This document shows, in pieces, positions 34,734-42,343 of a stretch of DNA of 64,000 nt. Numbering within the stretch: position 1 is the first letter of the stretch; each line of letters opens with the position of its first letter. Location: positions 1 to 64,000 of the forward strand of contig QUDE01000001.1 of the NCBI GenBank assembly GCA_003477405.1. The letters are read 5' to 3'. This DNA is from Ruminococcaceae bacterium AM07-15. GTDB lineage: Bacteria > Bacillota > Clostridia > Oscillospirales > Butyricicoccaceae. Both the position numbers and the translations under genes were made by a program. Below the pieces are notes generated by a model, which ran no database searches, was not told where the DNA came from, and saw nothing but the letters and a program-made list of their open reading frames with translations.

Positions 34734-35255
34734 CTATTCTTCCAGATGAATCTGATGCAAGGTGCGGTAGCTGGTGCCGCCAGGGGACGGGATGGATTCC
34801 ATCAGAGAAAGGGTCCGCACGGGGAGCATCAAGGGAGACAGCGGGAGGCGCTCCCAGGATACTTTCTTGCTCCCCCGCCGGGCCAGGGTGATGTGAGGGG
34901 AAAAGGGCCGCTTTTCCAAAAAGATGCCCTCTTGCTCCAGTTCCTGGACCAGTTGTTTTTGCATTTTTATGAGGATAGGATTTTGCTGCGGGCGGAGAAA
35001 GATCACATCCCCTCTTTCCCCGGGAAATCGTCCCAGGTGGGAAAAGGTCAGAGCAAATTCCCGGCCTTCCACCCTGGAAAGGGCCTCGCAGGCGGCCTTT
35101 TCATCCGGCTGCTCTCCCAGAAAGGCCAGGGTCAGATGGAGTTTTTCCGGCCTTTCCCATCGGGCCTGTGGGTCCCATTTTTGCAGCCGCTGGGAAAGTC
35201 CCCAGATCTGTTCCCGGCAGCGCCTTGTCACCGGCAGGGCGATAAACAGACGCAT
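34734..35255 (-). CDS. thpR: RNA 2',3'-cyclic phosphodiesterase (2H phosphoesterase, ThpR)
   Basis: A 173-residue member of the 2H family, often labelled 2'-5' RNA ligase. The two catalytic HxTx motifs are HLTLAFL (near residue 45) and HITLARR (near residue 127). It opens 2',3'-cyclic phosphate ends of RNA in characterised members. It starts MRLFIALP, the family N-terminus. Lies 9 bp after the YccF gene. Confidence 0.9.
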   Translation of the reverse strand: MRLFIALPVTRRCREQIWGLSQRLQKWDPQARWERPEKLHLTLAFLGEQPDEKAACEALSRVEGREFALTFSHLGRFPGERGDVIFLRPQQNPILIKMQKQLVQELEQEGIFLEKRPFSPHITLARRGSKKVSWERLPLSPLMLPVRTLSLMESIPSPGGTSYRTLHQIHLEE

Positions 35256-35264
35256 GGCTCCTCC

Positions 35265-35624
35265 TTATTCCACCCGGGCTCCGAAGGGCATCAAAGCCAG
35301 CTGGGCCAGCTTGAAGCACTGAATCCCGAAGGGAATGCCGATAATGGTGATGCAGTAGAGCAGCCCGGTTCCCACAGATACCAGGGCCAAGGGCAGGCCG
35401 CTGACGACGAGCCACACCAGATTGCACAGGAAGGAGACGGCGCCGCCCCCGTAGACCACTTCTTTGCCAAAGGGAAACAACGCCAGCCCGGCGAATTTAA
35501 AGCATTGCAGGCCGATGGGGATGCCCACAATGGTGATGCACCACAGCACGCCGGCCAGCAGCCAGGAAAGGCCCAGAGACCAGCCGCCCAGACAGAGCCA
35601 CAGCAGATTGCCTAAACAGCCCAT
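35265..35624 (-). CDS. YccF domain membrane protein
   Basis: A 119-residue protein with two tandem YccF units: GNLLWLCLGGW...CITIVGIPIGLQCFKFAGLALFPFG, then CNLVWLVVSGLP...CITIIGIPFGIQCFKLAQLALMPFG (each quoted in parts). Each unit has one or two membrane segments around the TIxGIPxGxQCFK turn. Function of the family is not established. Six bp after the ArsC-like gene, so co-transcribed. Confidence 0.88.
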   Translation of the reverse strand: MGCLGNLLWLCLGGWSLGLSWLLAGVLWCITIVGIPIGLQCFKFAGLALFPFGKEVVYGGGAVSFLCNLVWLVVSGLPLALVSVGTGLLYCITIIGIPFGIQCFKLAQLALMPFGARVE

Positions 35625-35630
35625 AGTCCG

Positions 35631-35987
35631 TTATCCTTCCAAAGCGGCGGCCCATTCCCCTTCTTTGAACCCCAGAAGAACCCGACCGTTGTCTAAAAGC
35701 AGGATAGGCCGCTTGACCAGCATGCCATCCTGGGCCAGCAGATCGTATTGGGCCTTTTCGTCCATTTCACCCAGCTTGTCCTTCAGCCCCATTTTCTGAT
35801 AGAGCTGGCCGCTGGTGTTAAAGAATTTTTTCAGAGGCAGACCGCTTTGCTTGTGCCATTGCTCCAGCTCCTGGGCAGTGGGGTTTTGCTCCTTGATGGG
35901 GCGGGATTCATAGGAAAGGCCGTGGCTGTCCAAAAAGGCCTGTGCTTTTTTGCAGGTGCTGCATTTGTTATAGCAGATGAATACCAT
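35631..35987 (-). CDS. ArsC/Spx family thioredoxin-fold protein
   Basis: A 118-residue ArsC-family protein. It has the N-terminal redox motif CSTCKKA (9-15), an RPIKEQNPT segment and the LVKRPILL block. Members are arsenate reductases or Spx/MgsR-like RNA polymerase regulators. The Arg-Pro and CxxC with little else favour the YffB/MgsR-type group, not a true Spx, and no arsenic resistance genes are nearby. First gene of the arsC-like/yccF/thpR/M55/sir2 set. Confidence 0.82.
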   Translation of the reverse strand: MVFICYNKCSTCKKAQAFLDSHGLSYESRPIKEQNPTAQELEQWHKQSGLPLKKFFNTSGQLYQKMGLKDKLGEMDEKAQYDLLAQDGMLVKRPILLLDNGRVLLGFKEGEWAAALEG

Positions 35988-36029
35988 GATTTCCTCCTTG
36001 TCAAACAGATGTGGGTTGGGTATGCCCTT

Positions 36030-36058
36030 ATTGTACCCCTATCTCAGGAAAGGGGCAA
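36030..36058 (-). promoter_or_regulatory. Predicted promoter of the ArsC-like to Sir2 gene set
   Basis: Minus strand TTGCCC (36058-36053), 17 bp, TACAAT (36035-36030), directly after the nrdG terminator. Confidence 0.6.
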
Positions 36059-36059
36059 C

Positions 36060-36088
36060 AAAAAAAGCCCTGATGCTCAGGGCTTTTT
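36060..36088 (-). terminator. nrdDG terminator
   Basis: AGCCCTGA / TCAGGGCT hairpin immediately after the nrdG TGA, followed on the minus strand by seven Ts. Confidence 0.88.
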
Positions 36089-36580
36089 TCATTGGGGAGG
36101 CAAAACCTCTTTCAAAACCAAAATGCGCTGGTTGGAGCTGCCTCGGAAGGTCAGAGTCAGGTCCCGCAGCGCTTCCACATAGGGGCCGTCCACCAGAATG
36201 TCGCAGGCGCGGAGAAGATCCCCAATGGCTGGACGGTCTTTGGCCATTTCCAGAAGCTGTTCCAGGGTGTAGCCCGAATAGATGGTCACATCCTTCCCCT
36301 GCTCCCTGGCCCCGCGGGCCAGAGGGAGAAGAGCTTCCGGCTGGCAGAATGGCTCCCCGCCGGAGATGGTCAGGCCTTGCAGCAAGGGATTTTCTCCCAT
36401 TTGCCGCAGCAGATCGGGAATGTCCCCTAAAAATCCCCCTTCAAAGGGATGGGTCTGGGGATTGTGGCAGCCGGGACAGTGGTGGGGGCAGCCTTGGGTA
36501 AAGACCACAAAGCGGATGCCCTCCCCGTCCACGATGGATTCCTCCACAATGCCGCTGAGCCGCAGCTCTTTAGACGCCAT
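36089..36580 (-). CDS. nrdG: Anaerobic ribonucleotide reductase activating protein (radical SAM)
   Basis: A 163-residue radical SAM enzyme that installs the glycyl radical on NrdD. The cluster motif CxxxCxxC is CPHHCPGC (30-37), preceded by VFTQG; the SAM-binding TISGGEP follows at about 72-78. Its start overlaps the end of the small glycyl-radical ORF by 11 bp, so translation is coupled to its own substrate. The DNA ends in a strong terminator. Confidence 0.94.
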   Translation of the reverse strand: MASKELRLSGIVEESIVDGEGIRFVVFTQGCPHHCPGCHNPQTHPFEGGFLGDIPDLLRQMGENPLLQGLTISGGEPFCQPEALLPLARGAREQGKDVTIYSGYTLEQLLEMAKDRPAIGDLLRACDILVDGPYVEALRDLTLTFRGSSNQRILVLKEVLPPQ

Positions 36581-36728
36581 GCTTGATCCGATCCTTTTCC
36601 TCCGCCCGCTTGGCGTTGTTGAACCGGTCGGTGGTGCCCACCAGATAACCGGTGATCCGGCGGATCCGTTCGAATTTCACGCCCTGGCCCACGCAGGCCT
36701 CTTTCTGTGTCAGCTTTCCTTCGGTCAT
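36570..36728 (-). CDS. Separate glycyl-radical domain of anaerobic ribonucleotide reductase
   Basis: A 52-residue ORF matching the extreme C-terminus of class III NrdD: RIRRITGYLVGTTDRFNNAK...DRIKHGV, with the radical glycine expected at G27 in the RxxGY motif. One Cys (C12) precedes it. GGAAG lies 8 nt before the ATG at 36728. It starts 43 bp after the stop of the long NrdD ORF and overlaps nrdG by 11 bp. It would complete the enzyme in trans, much as YfiD/GrcA does for pyruvate formate-lyase. It could also be a long-established gene split or a family-specific arrangement. Confidence 0.8.
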   Translation of the reverse strand: MTEGKLTQKEACVGQGVKFERIRRITGYLVGTTDRFNNAKRAEEKDRIKHGV

Positions 36729-36771
36729 GGTGCATGCTTCCTTTCTATACAAAGTGCAATTTATTACTTAT

Positions 36772-39111
36772 TTATTCCAAACCGTAAAAGTTCGGCATGC
36801 CGGGGAATTTTTTCCGCAGTTCACGGAGCTTTTCGATGGGCACGCCCTCTCCTTCCCGGCGGCCGCAGCGGGGACAAACCTCGTCGATGACGCCGGTATA
36901 TCCACACACCGGGTCCCGGTCCACCGGATGGTTCACCGAGCCATAGCCCACACCGGCTTCCTTCATACAGCGGATCACCGCTTCGAAGGCCTTGGGGTTT
37001 TTGCATACATCCCCGTCCAGCTCTACATAGCTGATGTGACCGGCGTTGGTCAGGGCGTGATAGGGAGCTTCCAGCCGGATCTTGTCAAAGGCCCGGATGG
37101 GAAAATACACAGGGATGTGGAAAGAGTTGGTGTAATAATCCCGGTCGGTGATTCCCGGAAGCTTGCCATAGATCTTCTGATCGATGCGGAGGAAGCGGCC
37201 GGAAAGCCCTTCGGCCGGGGTGGCCAGCAGGGTGAAGTTCAGGCCGGTCTTTTGGGATTCCTCGTCCATCCGGCGGCGCATATGGCCGATGATCTCCAGG
37301 CCCAGCTTCTGGCTTTCCGGGCTCTGGCCATGATGCTTGCCGGTGAGGGCCACCAGGGTTTCGGCCAGGCCGATGAAGCCCACGCTGAGGGTGCCGTGTT
37401 TGAGGATTTCACCCACAGGCTCGTCCACATCCAGCTTTTCGCTGTCGATCCATACGCCCTGGCCCATAAGGAAGGGGTAATTGCGGCTCTTTTTGGCGGC
37501 CTGGATCTTAAAGCGGTGGAGCAGCTGGCGGATGACCAGGTCGATCTTCTCGTCCAGCATCTCATAAAAGCGGTCCAGATCCCCGTGGGCTTCGATGCCC
37601 AGACGAGGCAGGTTGATGGAAGTAAAGCTCAGGTTGCCCCGGCCGCAGGTGATTTCCCGCTCCGGGTCGTGCACATTGCCCATCACCCGGGTGCGGCAGC
37701 CCATGTAGGCCACTTCGCTGTTGTAATCCCCTTCTTTGTAGTATTGCAGGTTGAAGGGGGCGTCCAGGAAGCTGAAGTTGGGGAACAACCGCTTGGCCGA
37801 TGTGCGGATGGCCAGCTGGAACAGATCGTAGTTGGAGTCCTGGGAGTTATAGTTGATTCCCTCTTTTACTTTGAAGATCTGTACCGGGAAAATGGGAGTC
37901 TCTCCATTGCCCAGACCGGCATCGGTGGCCAGAAGCAGATTGCGGATCACCATCCGCCCTTCGGGAGAGGTGTCAGTGCCGTAGTTCACCGAGCTGAAGG
38001 GAACCTGGGCTCCGGCCCGGGAATTCATGGTGTTCAGGTTGTGCACCAGGGCCTCCATAGCCTGATAGGTGGCCCGGTCGGTTTCCGCCATGGCGGTCTG
38101 AGTGGCCATATCATGGGCCTTCTGGGCCTGTGCAGCGGTGAGAGTGCCGCCCTGAGGCAGGGCCTGCTGTGCCAGCCAGGGCACCAGCTGGGCGCCGTAG
38201 AGTTGGGGCTGGCCCATGGACACATCCTCCCCTACCTGGACTTTGGCATTCTGGGCCAGAGCCTGTCCCTGACCGTATTCCAGGGAGCAGAAGGCGTTAA
38301 GGTATTGTCCCAGAGCCTTGAAATATTCCTTGCGGAAGGTTTTGGCCACACCGGGAGCCATGGCGTAATCGAAGTTGGGCACCGACTGGCCGCCGTGCAT
38401 TTCGTTTTGGTTGGCCTGGATGGCGATACAGCCCAGAGCGGAATAACTTTGGATGCTGGCCGGTTCCCGCAGATAGCCGTGACCGGTGGAGAAGCCGTTT
38501 TTGAACAGCTTCAGCAGATCGATCTGGCAGCAGGTCTCGGTCAGCATATAGAAGTCCTTGTCGTGGATGTGAATATCGCCGTTGATGTGTGCGGCGGCCA
38601 CATCCCGGGGCAGGATATAGTTGTCCACAAAATATTTGGCCCCTTCGGAGCCGTATTTCAGCATGGTTCCCATGGCGGTGTCGGCGTCGATGTTGGCGTT
38701 TTCCCGCTTGATGTCGGCGTCGGCCGCATAGGAGAAGGTCAATTCTTTATAGATCTCCATCAGGTCGGTTTCCGACTGACGGATCTTGGCGTGTTCCGCC
38801 CGATAGAGAATATAGGCCTTGGCGGTTTTGGCATAACCGGCTTTGATGAGGGTCTCCTCCACCAGATCCTGCACCTGTTCCACTCCCGGGATCTGTCCTT
38901 GGGGAATGGAGCGGGCCACCCGGCGGGTCAGCTCCTCCAGAGCGGCAAAGGGAAGGGATTCCTCCCGGACGGACACATTGGCTTTGCGGATGGCCTCCCG
39001 GATTTTGCTGGGATCAAAGGGCACCACATCTCCGCTGCGTTTGCGGATGGACACCGGCCCGGCCCAGGAAGCGGCGCTCACCCGCACCGGCAGCCGTTTG
39101 GAAGCAGCCAT
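36772..39111 (-). CDS. nrdD: Anaerobic ribonucleoside-triphosphate reductase, large part without glycyl-radical tail
   Basis: A 779-residue class III reductase. It starts with an ATP-cone (about 15-105, RKRSGDVVPFDPSKIREAI), then the ten-stranded barrel with the thiyl-radical Cys in the YMGCRTRVMGN block, and ends in a partial zinc region (VCGYTGVIDEVCPRCG). The C-terminus is GMPNFYGLE, with no RxxGY glycyl-radical motif. That motif is on the next ORF. The first Cys of the usual CxxCGY pair reads as Asp (DPVCGY), so the zinc site has three visible cysteines here. GGAGG lies 6 nt before the ATG at 39111. Under NrdR-type boxes. Confidence 0.93.
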   Translation of the reverse strand: MAASKRLPVRVSAASWAGPVSIRKRSGDVVPFDPSKIREAIRKANVSVREESLPFAALEELTRRVARSIPQGQIPGVEQVQDLVEETLIKAGYAKTAKAYILYRAEHAKIRQSETDLMEIYKELTFSYAADADIKRENANIDADTAMGTMLKYGSEGAKYFVDNYILPRDVAAAHINGDIHIHDKDFYMLTETCCQIDLLKLFKNGFSTGHGYLREPASIQSYSALGCIAIQANQNEMHGGQSVPNFDYAMAPGVAKTFRKEYFKALGQYLNAFCSLEYGQGQALAQNAKVQVGEDVSMGQPQLYGAQLVPWLAQQALPQGGTLTAAQAQKAHDMATQTAMAETDRATYQAMEALVHNLNTMNSRAGAQVPFSSVNYGTDTSPEGRMVIRNLLLATDAGLGNGETPIFPVQIFKVKEGINYNSQDSNYDLFQLAIRTSAKRLFPNFSFLDAPFNLQYYKEGDYNSEVAYMGCRTRVMGNVHDPEREITCGRGNLSFTSINLPRLGIEAHGDLDRFYEMLDEKIDLVIRQLLHRFKIQAAKKSRNYPFLMGQGVWIDSEKLDVDEPVGEILKHGTLSVGFIGLAETLVALTGKHHGQSPESQKLGLEIIGHMRRRMDEESQKTGLNFTLLATPAEGLSGRFLRIDQKIYGKLPGITDRDYYTNSFHIPVYFPIRAFDKIRLEAPYHALTNAGHISYVELDGDVCKNPKAFEAVIRCMKEAGVGYGSVNHPVDRDPVCGYTGVIDEVCPRCGRREGEGVPIEKLRELRKKFPGMPNFYGLE

Positions 39112-39219
39112 AAAAAACCTCCTTTGCATGGCGGGAGCAGGGAAGGCATCCTCCCTGCTCCGCAGCGGCGGCCCATCAAGGGGCATCGCCCTTGTTCTTG
39201 TGTGCCGTCGCTTTACCAT

Positions 39220-39262
39220 ACTATATATAGTGATTGTAATCGTTTCAAACTGTATATATAGT
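39220..39262 (-). promoter_or_regulatory. nrdD promoter flanked by two NrdR boxes
   Basis: Minus strand TTGAAA (39248-39243), 17 bp, TATAGT (39225-39220). Two AT palindromes, ACTATATATAGT (39220-39231) and TGTATATATAGT (39251-39262), are 31 bp apart, about three helical turns. They match the NrdR box pattern; one covers the -10 and the other lies just upstream of the -35. Confidence 0.82.
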
Positions 39263-39591
39263 AATTCACCCCCTGAAAAAATGCAAGGGGCATTTTGCAG
39301 TCAAGCCCCTGTCCGGCGGCGTGTTTTGGACTCCCTTCCCCCATGGGAGCCTTGAAGCTGCAAGGGTTTCAGAGGCGGGATAAAAATTCGGAGAAAAATC
39401 AGGACAAAATTTGTGCAAGGTATTTTGTGGAAAACTCTTTTTACGAAAAGTAAATTTTCCTCCTGGGTATACCAAGGGGTGTTGGGATAGGAAGAATCTG
39501 TTTAGTGACTAAACTTTTTTCACCCCTCGGCTGGACAGGGTAGTGAAATTGTAATATACTATTTACAAAGAAATGCGGAGAAAGGGGAGTG
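39263..39591. other. Intergenic region between divergent nrdD and MATE gene 2
   Basis: No supportable gene. It contains a perfect 13-bp palindrome TTTAGTGACTAAA (39501-39513) and a promoter for the MATE gene: TGGACA (39532-39537), 17 bp, TATACT (39555-39560). The stretch 39263-39480 shows nothing else I can assign. Confidence 0.5.
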
Positions 39592-41079
39592 ATGACAGCC
39601 GCGCACTGCGCGGCGGTACTTATGAAAACGAAATCTTCTGCCCAGCCGTCTCTGGCCCTGGATCTTGTGGAACCAGGCCGGGACGAACACATGGTGGCCG
39701 CCCGAAAGACCACCGAAAAGCTGCCGGAAGGGGTCACTTCCAAGATGATGTACCGGGATGTGGTACGCATCGCCTGGCCCTCCTTCATCGAGCTGACATT
39801 GACTCAGCTGGCCTCCATGGTGGACCTGATGATGGTGGGCAAATTGGGAGCTGCCGCTATCGCCGGCGTAGGGCTGACCACACAGCCCAAATTTTTGATG
39901 ATGACCATGTTCCAGGCCATGAATGTGGGCGCTACCGCCCTGGTGGCCCGGCACAAAGGCGCTTCCCAGCAGAACAAAGCCAACCTGATCTTGCGTCAGG
40001 CCTTGCTGCTGACCCTGGTGTTGTCGCTGATCGGCGGCGTGCTGGTGTTCCTGTTTGCAGAGCCCCTGGTGCAGTTCATGGGCGCTGCCGAGGCATCCAC
40101 TCTGGCCGACGGCACCATCTATCTGAAGATCCAGGCATTGGGCATCGTGACCGTGGCCCTTACCAGTACCATCACCGCTTCCCTGCGGGGCGCCGGTAAC
40201 AGCCGTACCGCCATGATGTACAACCTGACGGCCAATGTGGTCAATGTGATCTTCAACTATTTGCTGATCTACGGCAATTTTGGTTTCCCCCGCATGGAAG
40301 TGGCCGGTGCTTCTTTGGCCACGGTCATCGGTCAGGTGGTAGCAATGGTGCTGGCCTTTGCTTCGGTGATGGGCCACCGCAACTATGTCCATCTGTCCAT
40401 CCATGATTTCCCCCGCGGGTTCAAGCCTGAGAAAGAGGCCATGTTCTCCATTTTCAATGTGGGCATTCCTGCCATGATCGAGCAGCTGGTCATGCGTACC
40501 GGTATGATCATCTATTCCCGTACTGTGGCCGGTTTGGGCACGGTGGCTTTTGCCACACACCAGGTGTGTATGAACATTCAGGCGCTGTCTTTTATGAATG
40601 GCCAGGCGTTTGCTGTGTCGGCCACCTCCCTGATGGGCCAAAGCCTGGGGAAAAAGCGGCCCGATATGGCGGAGTATTACACCTCCCGGACGCGGCGGCT
40701 TGGTATGTGCGTGTCCCTGTTTATCATGCTCAGCTTTATCCTCTTCGGCAGAACCATTGTAGGACTGTACAATGACGATCCGCAGATCGTGGAAACGGGC
40801 GCCAAGATCCTGATGTTTGTGGCGCTGATTCAGCCCTTCCAGTCCAGCCAGTTTATTTTGGCCGGTGCATTGCGAGGCGCCGGAGATACCCGGGCCACCG
40901 CTGTGATCACCGCCATAACTGTGTTGTTGGTGCGGCCTGGTTTGGCGATCTTGCTCATCAATCTGACAAACTGGGGCCTTTATGGTGCCTGGATCGCTTT
41001 GGCAGCCGATCAGCTGCTTCGTTCTTTGCTGGTTTGGCTTCGGTTCATTTCTGGCAAGTGGAAAAAAATACGAATCTGA
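39592..41079 (+). CDS. MATE family efflux transporter
   Basis: A twelve-helix MATE exporter of about 495 residues. The N-half begins at IAWPSFIELTLTQLASMVDLMMVGK and the C-half at NVGIPAMIEQLVMRTGMIIYSR; a GALRGAGDTR turn lies near the end. The start is uncertain. ATG at 39592 abuts a GGGGAG site; ATG at 39622 follows a GCCGCGC/GCGCGGC hairpin (39598-39614); ATG at 39691 would remove a 34-residue hydrophilic leader that MATE proteins do not need. It resembles the first MATE gene (9102-10478) only at family level. Substrate unknown. Confidence 0.88.
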   Translation: MTAAHCAAVLMKTKSSAQPSLALDLVEPGRDEHMVAARKTTEKLPEGVTSKMMYRDVVRIAWPSFIELTLTQLASMVDLMMVGKLGAAAIAGVGLTTQPKFLMMTMFQAMNVGATALVARHKGASQQNKANLILRQALLLTLVLSLIGGVLVFLFAEPLVQFMGAAEASTLADGTIYLKIQALGIVTVALTSTITASLRGAGNSRTAMMYNLTANVVNVIFNYLLIYGNFGFPRMEVAGASLATVIGQVVAMVLAFASVMGHRNYVHLSIHDFPRGFKPEKEAMFSIFNVGIPAMIEQLVMRTGMIIYSRTVAGLGTVAFATHQVCMNIQALSFMNGQAFAVSATSLMGQSLGKKRPDMAEYYTSRTRRLGMCVSLFIMLSFILFGRTIVGLYNDDPQIVETGAKILMFVALIQPFQSSQFILAGALRGAGDTRATAVITAITVLLVRPGLAILLINLTNWGLYGAWIALAADQLLRSLLVWLRFISGKWKKIRI

Positions 41080-41085
41080 ACAAAA

Positions 41086-41113
41086 GCCCCTCCGGAAAGC
41101 CGGAGGGGTTTTT
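41086..41113 (+). terminator. MATE gene 2 terminator
   Basis: CCCCTCCGG / CCGGAGGGG hairpin followed by TTTTTCTG. Confidence 0.88.
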
Positions 41114-41232
41114 CTGTTTTTAGTAATTTCTCTGGACGAATAGAGGAAAATAGTGTATTACTAATAATAAGCTGGAGCAAAGGTAGACGAGATGAGCCCT
41201 TTGGCTGCCGCAAAGAAAAAGGGGGCAATGCC

Positions 41233-42135
41233 ATGAATGTGATTGAGCGCATCCAGGAAAAGTACGGGGAAATGACCAAAAAGCAGCGGGTATTGGCAGA
41301 CTATATGCTGGAAAACCCCGACTCTATGTCCTTTATGACCATGAAGAACCTGTCCAGCCGGACACAGGTTTCGGAGATGACCATCCTTCATTATTGCGGG
41401 GCTTTGGGGTATGGCAATTACAATGAGCTGAAATATGAGTTCCGCAAATATATCAATGAGCGAAACAAGATCGAAGTGCAGCGGGAGAACGCCTATCTCA
41501 ACTCCAGCGTGCCGGAATATGAACTGGACGACAAACAGAACCTGCTGTATCAGGTGTGTCAGGAGGAATTTGACCTTCTCAAACTGCTGTTTGCCCATTT
41601 GGATATTCCATCGCTGTTCCGGGGGGCCGAGATGATGCTGGACGCCGATTGCACGATATTCTGTGCCCGGGGAGTGTCGCTGCAGATCGCCGATTTCCTG
41701 TCTATGCGTCTGGCCACGATGGGGCTTCCATCCATTGTGATGAACACCGAGCTGAACGACAGTGTGCAGTCGGCCCTCCCCTTGCTGAAAGGAGGCACAT
41801 TGCTGGTGCCCATTTCTTTGCCGGATTATTATGTGATGACCACAAAAGTGTGTGAGTTTGCCCGGCAGAGACGGTGCCAGATTTTGGCACTCACCGACTC
41901 TCTGGAGCAATCCCCTGTGGCGCCCTTTGGGGATTTGGTGCTCACCGCTCCCGCGTCCAGCCGGCTTTTTCTCAATTCTCCCGGGGGACTTCTGGTGCTG
42001 GCCCATCTGCTTTCGGCTGCGCTGGATATCGAAAAGAGCGCCCGTCACACCAGCAAATTTTGTTCCCCTGAGGAATTTTCCCAGGTCTTTACCAAAAAAA
42101 TGAAAGGATCGCACGGAAACTCCAAAATTTTTTGA
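41233..42135 (+). CDS. RpiR/MurR family transcriptional regulator
   Basis: A 300-residue regulator. Residues 1-78 form the RpiR helix-turn-helix (MTKKQRVLADYMLENPDS, then LSSRTQVSEMTILHYCGALGY). Residues about 125-260 form a degenerate SIS sugar-phosphate-binding domain. Typical ligands are phosphosugars or muramic acid derivatives. It lies directly upstream of an opp operon, so it may control peptide or muropeptide uptake. AATGCCATG context gives the ATG at 41233. Confidence 0.85.
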   Translation: MNVIERIQEKYGEMTKKQRVLADYMLENPDSMSFMTMKNLSSRTQVSEMTILHYCGALGYGNYNELKYEFRKYINERNKIEVQRENAYLNSSVPEYELDDKQNLLYQVCQEEFDLLKLLFAHLDIPSLFRGAEMMLDADCTIFCARGVSLQIADFLSMRLATMGLPSIVMNTELNDSVQSALPLLKGGTLLVPISLPDYYVMTTKVCEFARQRRCQILALTDSLEQSPVAPFGDLVLTAPASSRLFLNSPGGLLVLAHLLSAALDIEKSARHTSKFCSPEEFSQVFTKKMKGSHGNSKIF

Positions 42136-42179
42136 TAATTAGAGTATATACACTGATTTTATAGATAGTTTATACCGCA

Positions 42180-42240
42180 AATTGGAAAACTGTGAATTTT
42201 GCCCATATTTTTTAGGTGAAATTCACAGTTTTTTATTATT
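42180..42240 (+). terminator. Terminator after the rpiR-like gene
   Basis: Arms AACTGTGAATTTT and GAAATTCACAGTT (one mismatch/bulge) around an AT-rich loop, followed by TTTTATTATTTTATT. Confidence 0.75.
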
Positions 42241-42243
42241 TTA

Positions 42244-42272
42244 TTGACTTTTATAATAGCAAACACTACAAT
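42244..42272 (+). promoter_or_regulatory. Predicted oppA promoter
   Basis: TTGACT (42244-42249), 17 bp, TACAAT (42267-42272), 71 bp before the oppA start. Confidence 0.65.
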
Positions 42273-42343
42273 AATCCTATAACTTGAACCCTCCTATTGG
42301 AGCATCTGCACAATCGGAGGAATACAGAAGGAGGTTCTATTTT

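Noticed and set aside
39573..40199. 208-codon ORF overlapping the start of MATE gene 2
   Set aside because: It begins near a ribosome-like site but its translation is Arg/Gly-rich with no membrane or domain features; the MATE frame is clearly coding over the same DNA.
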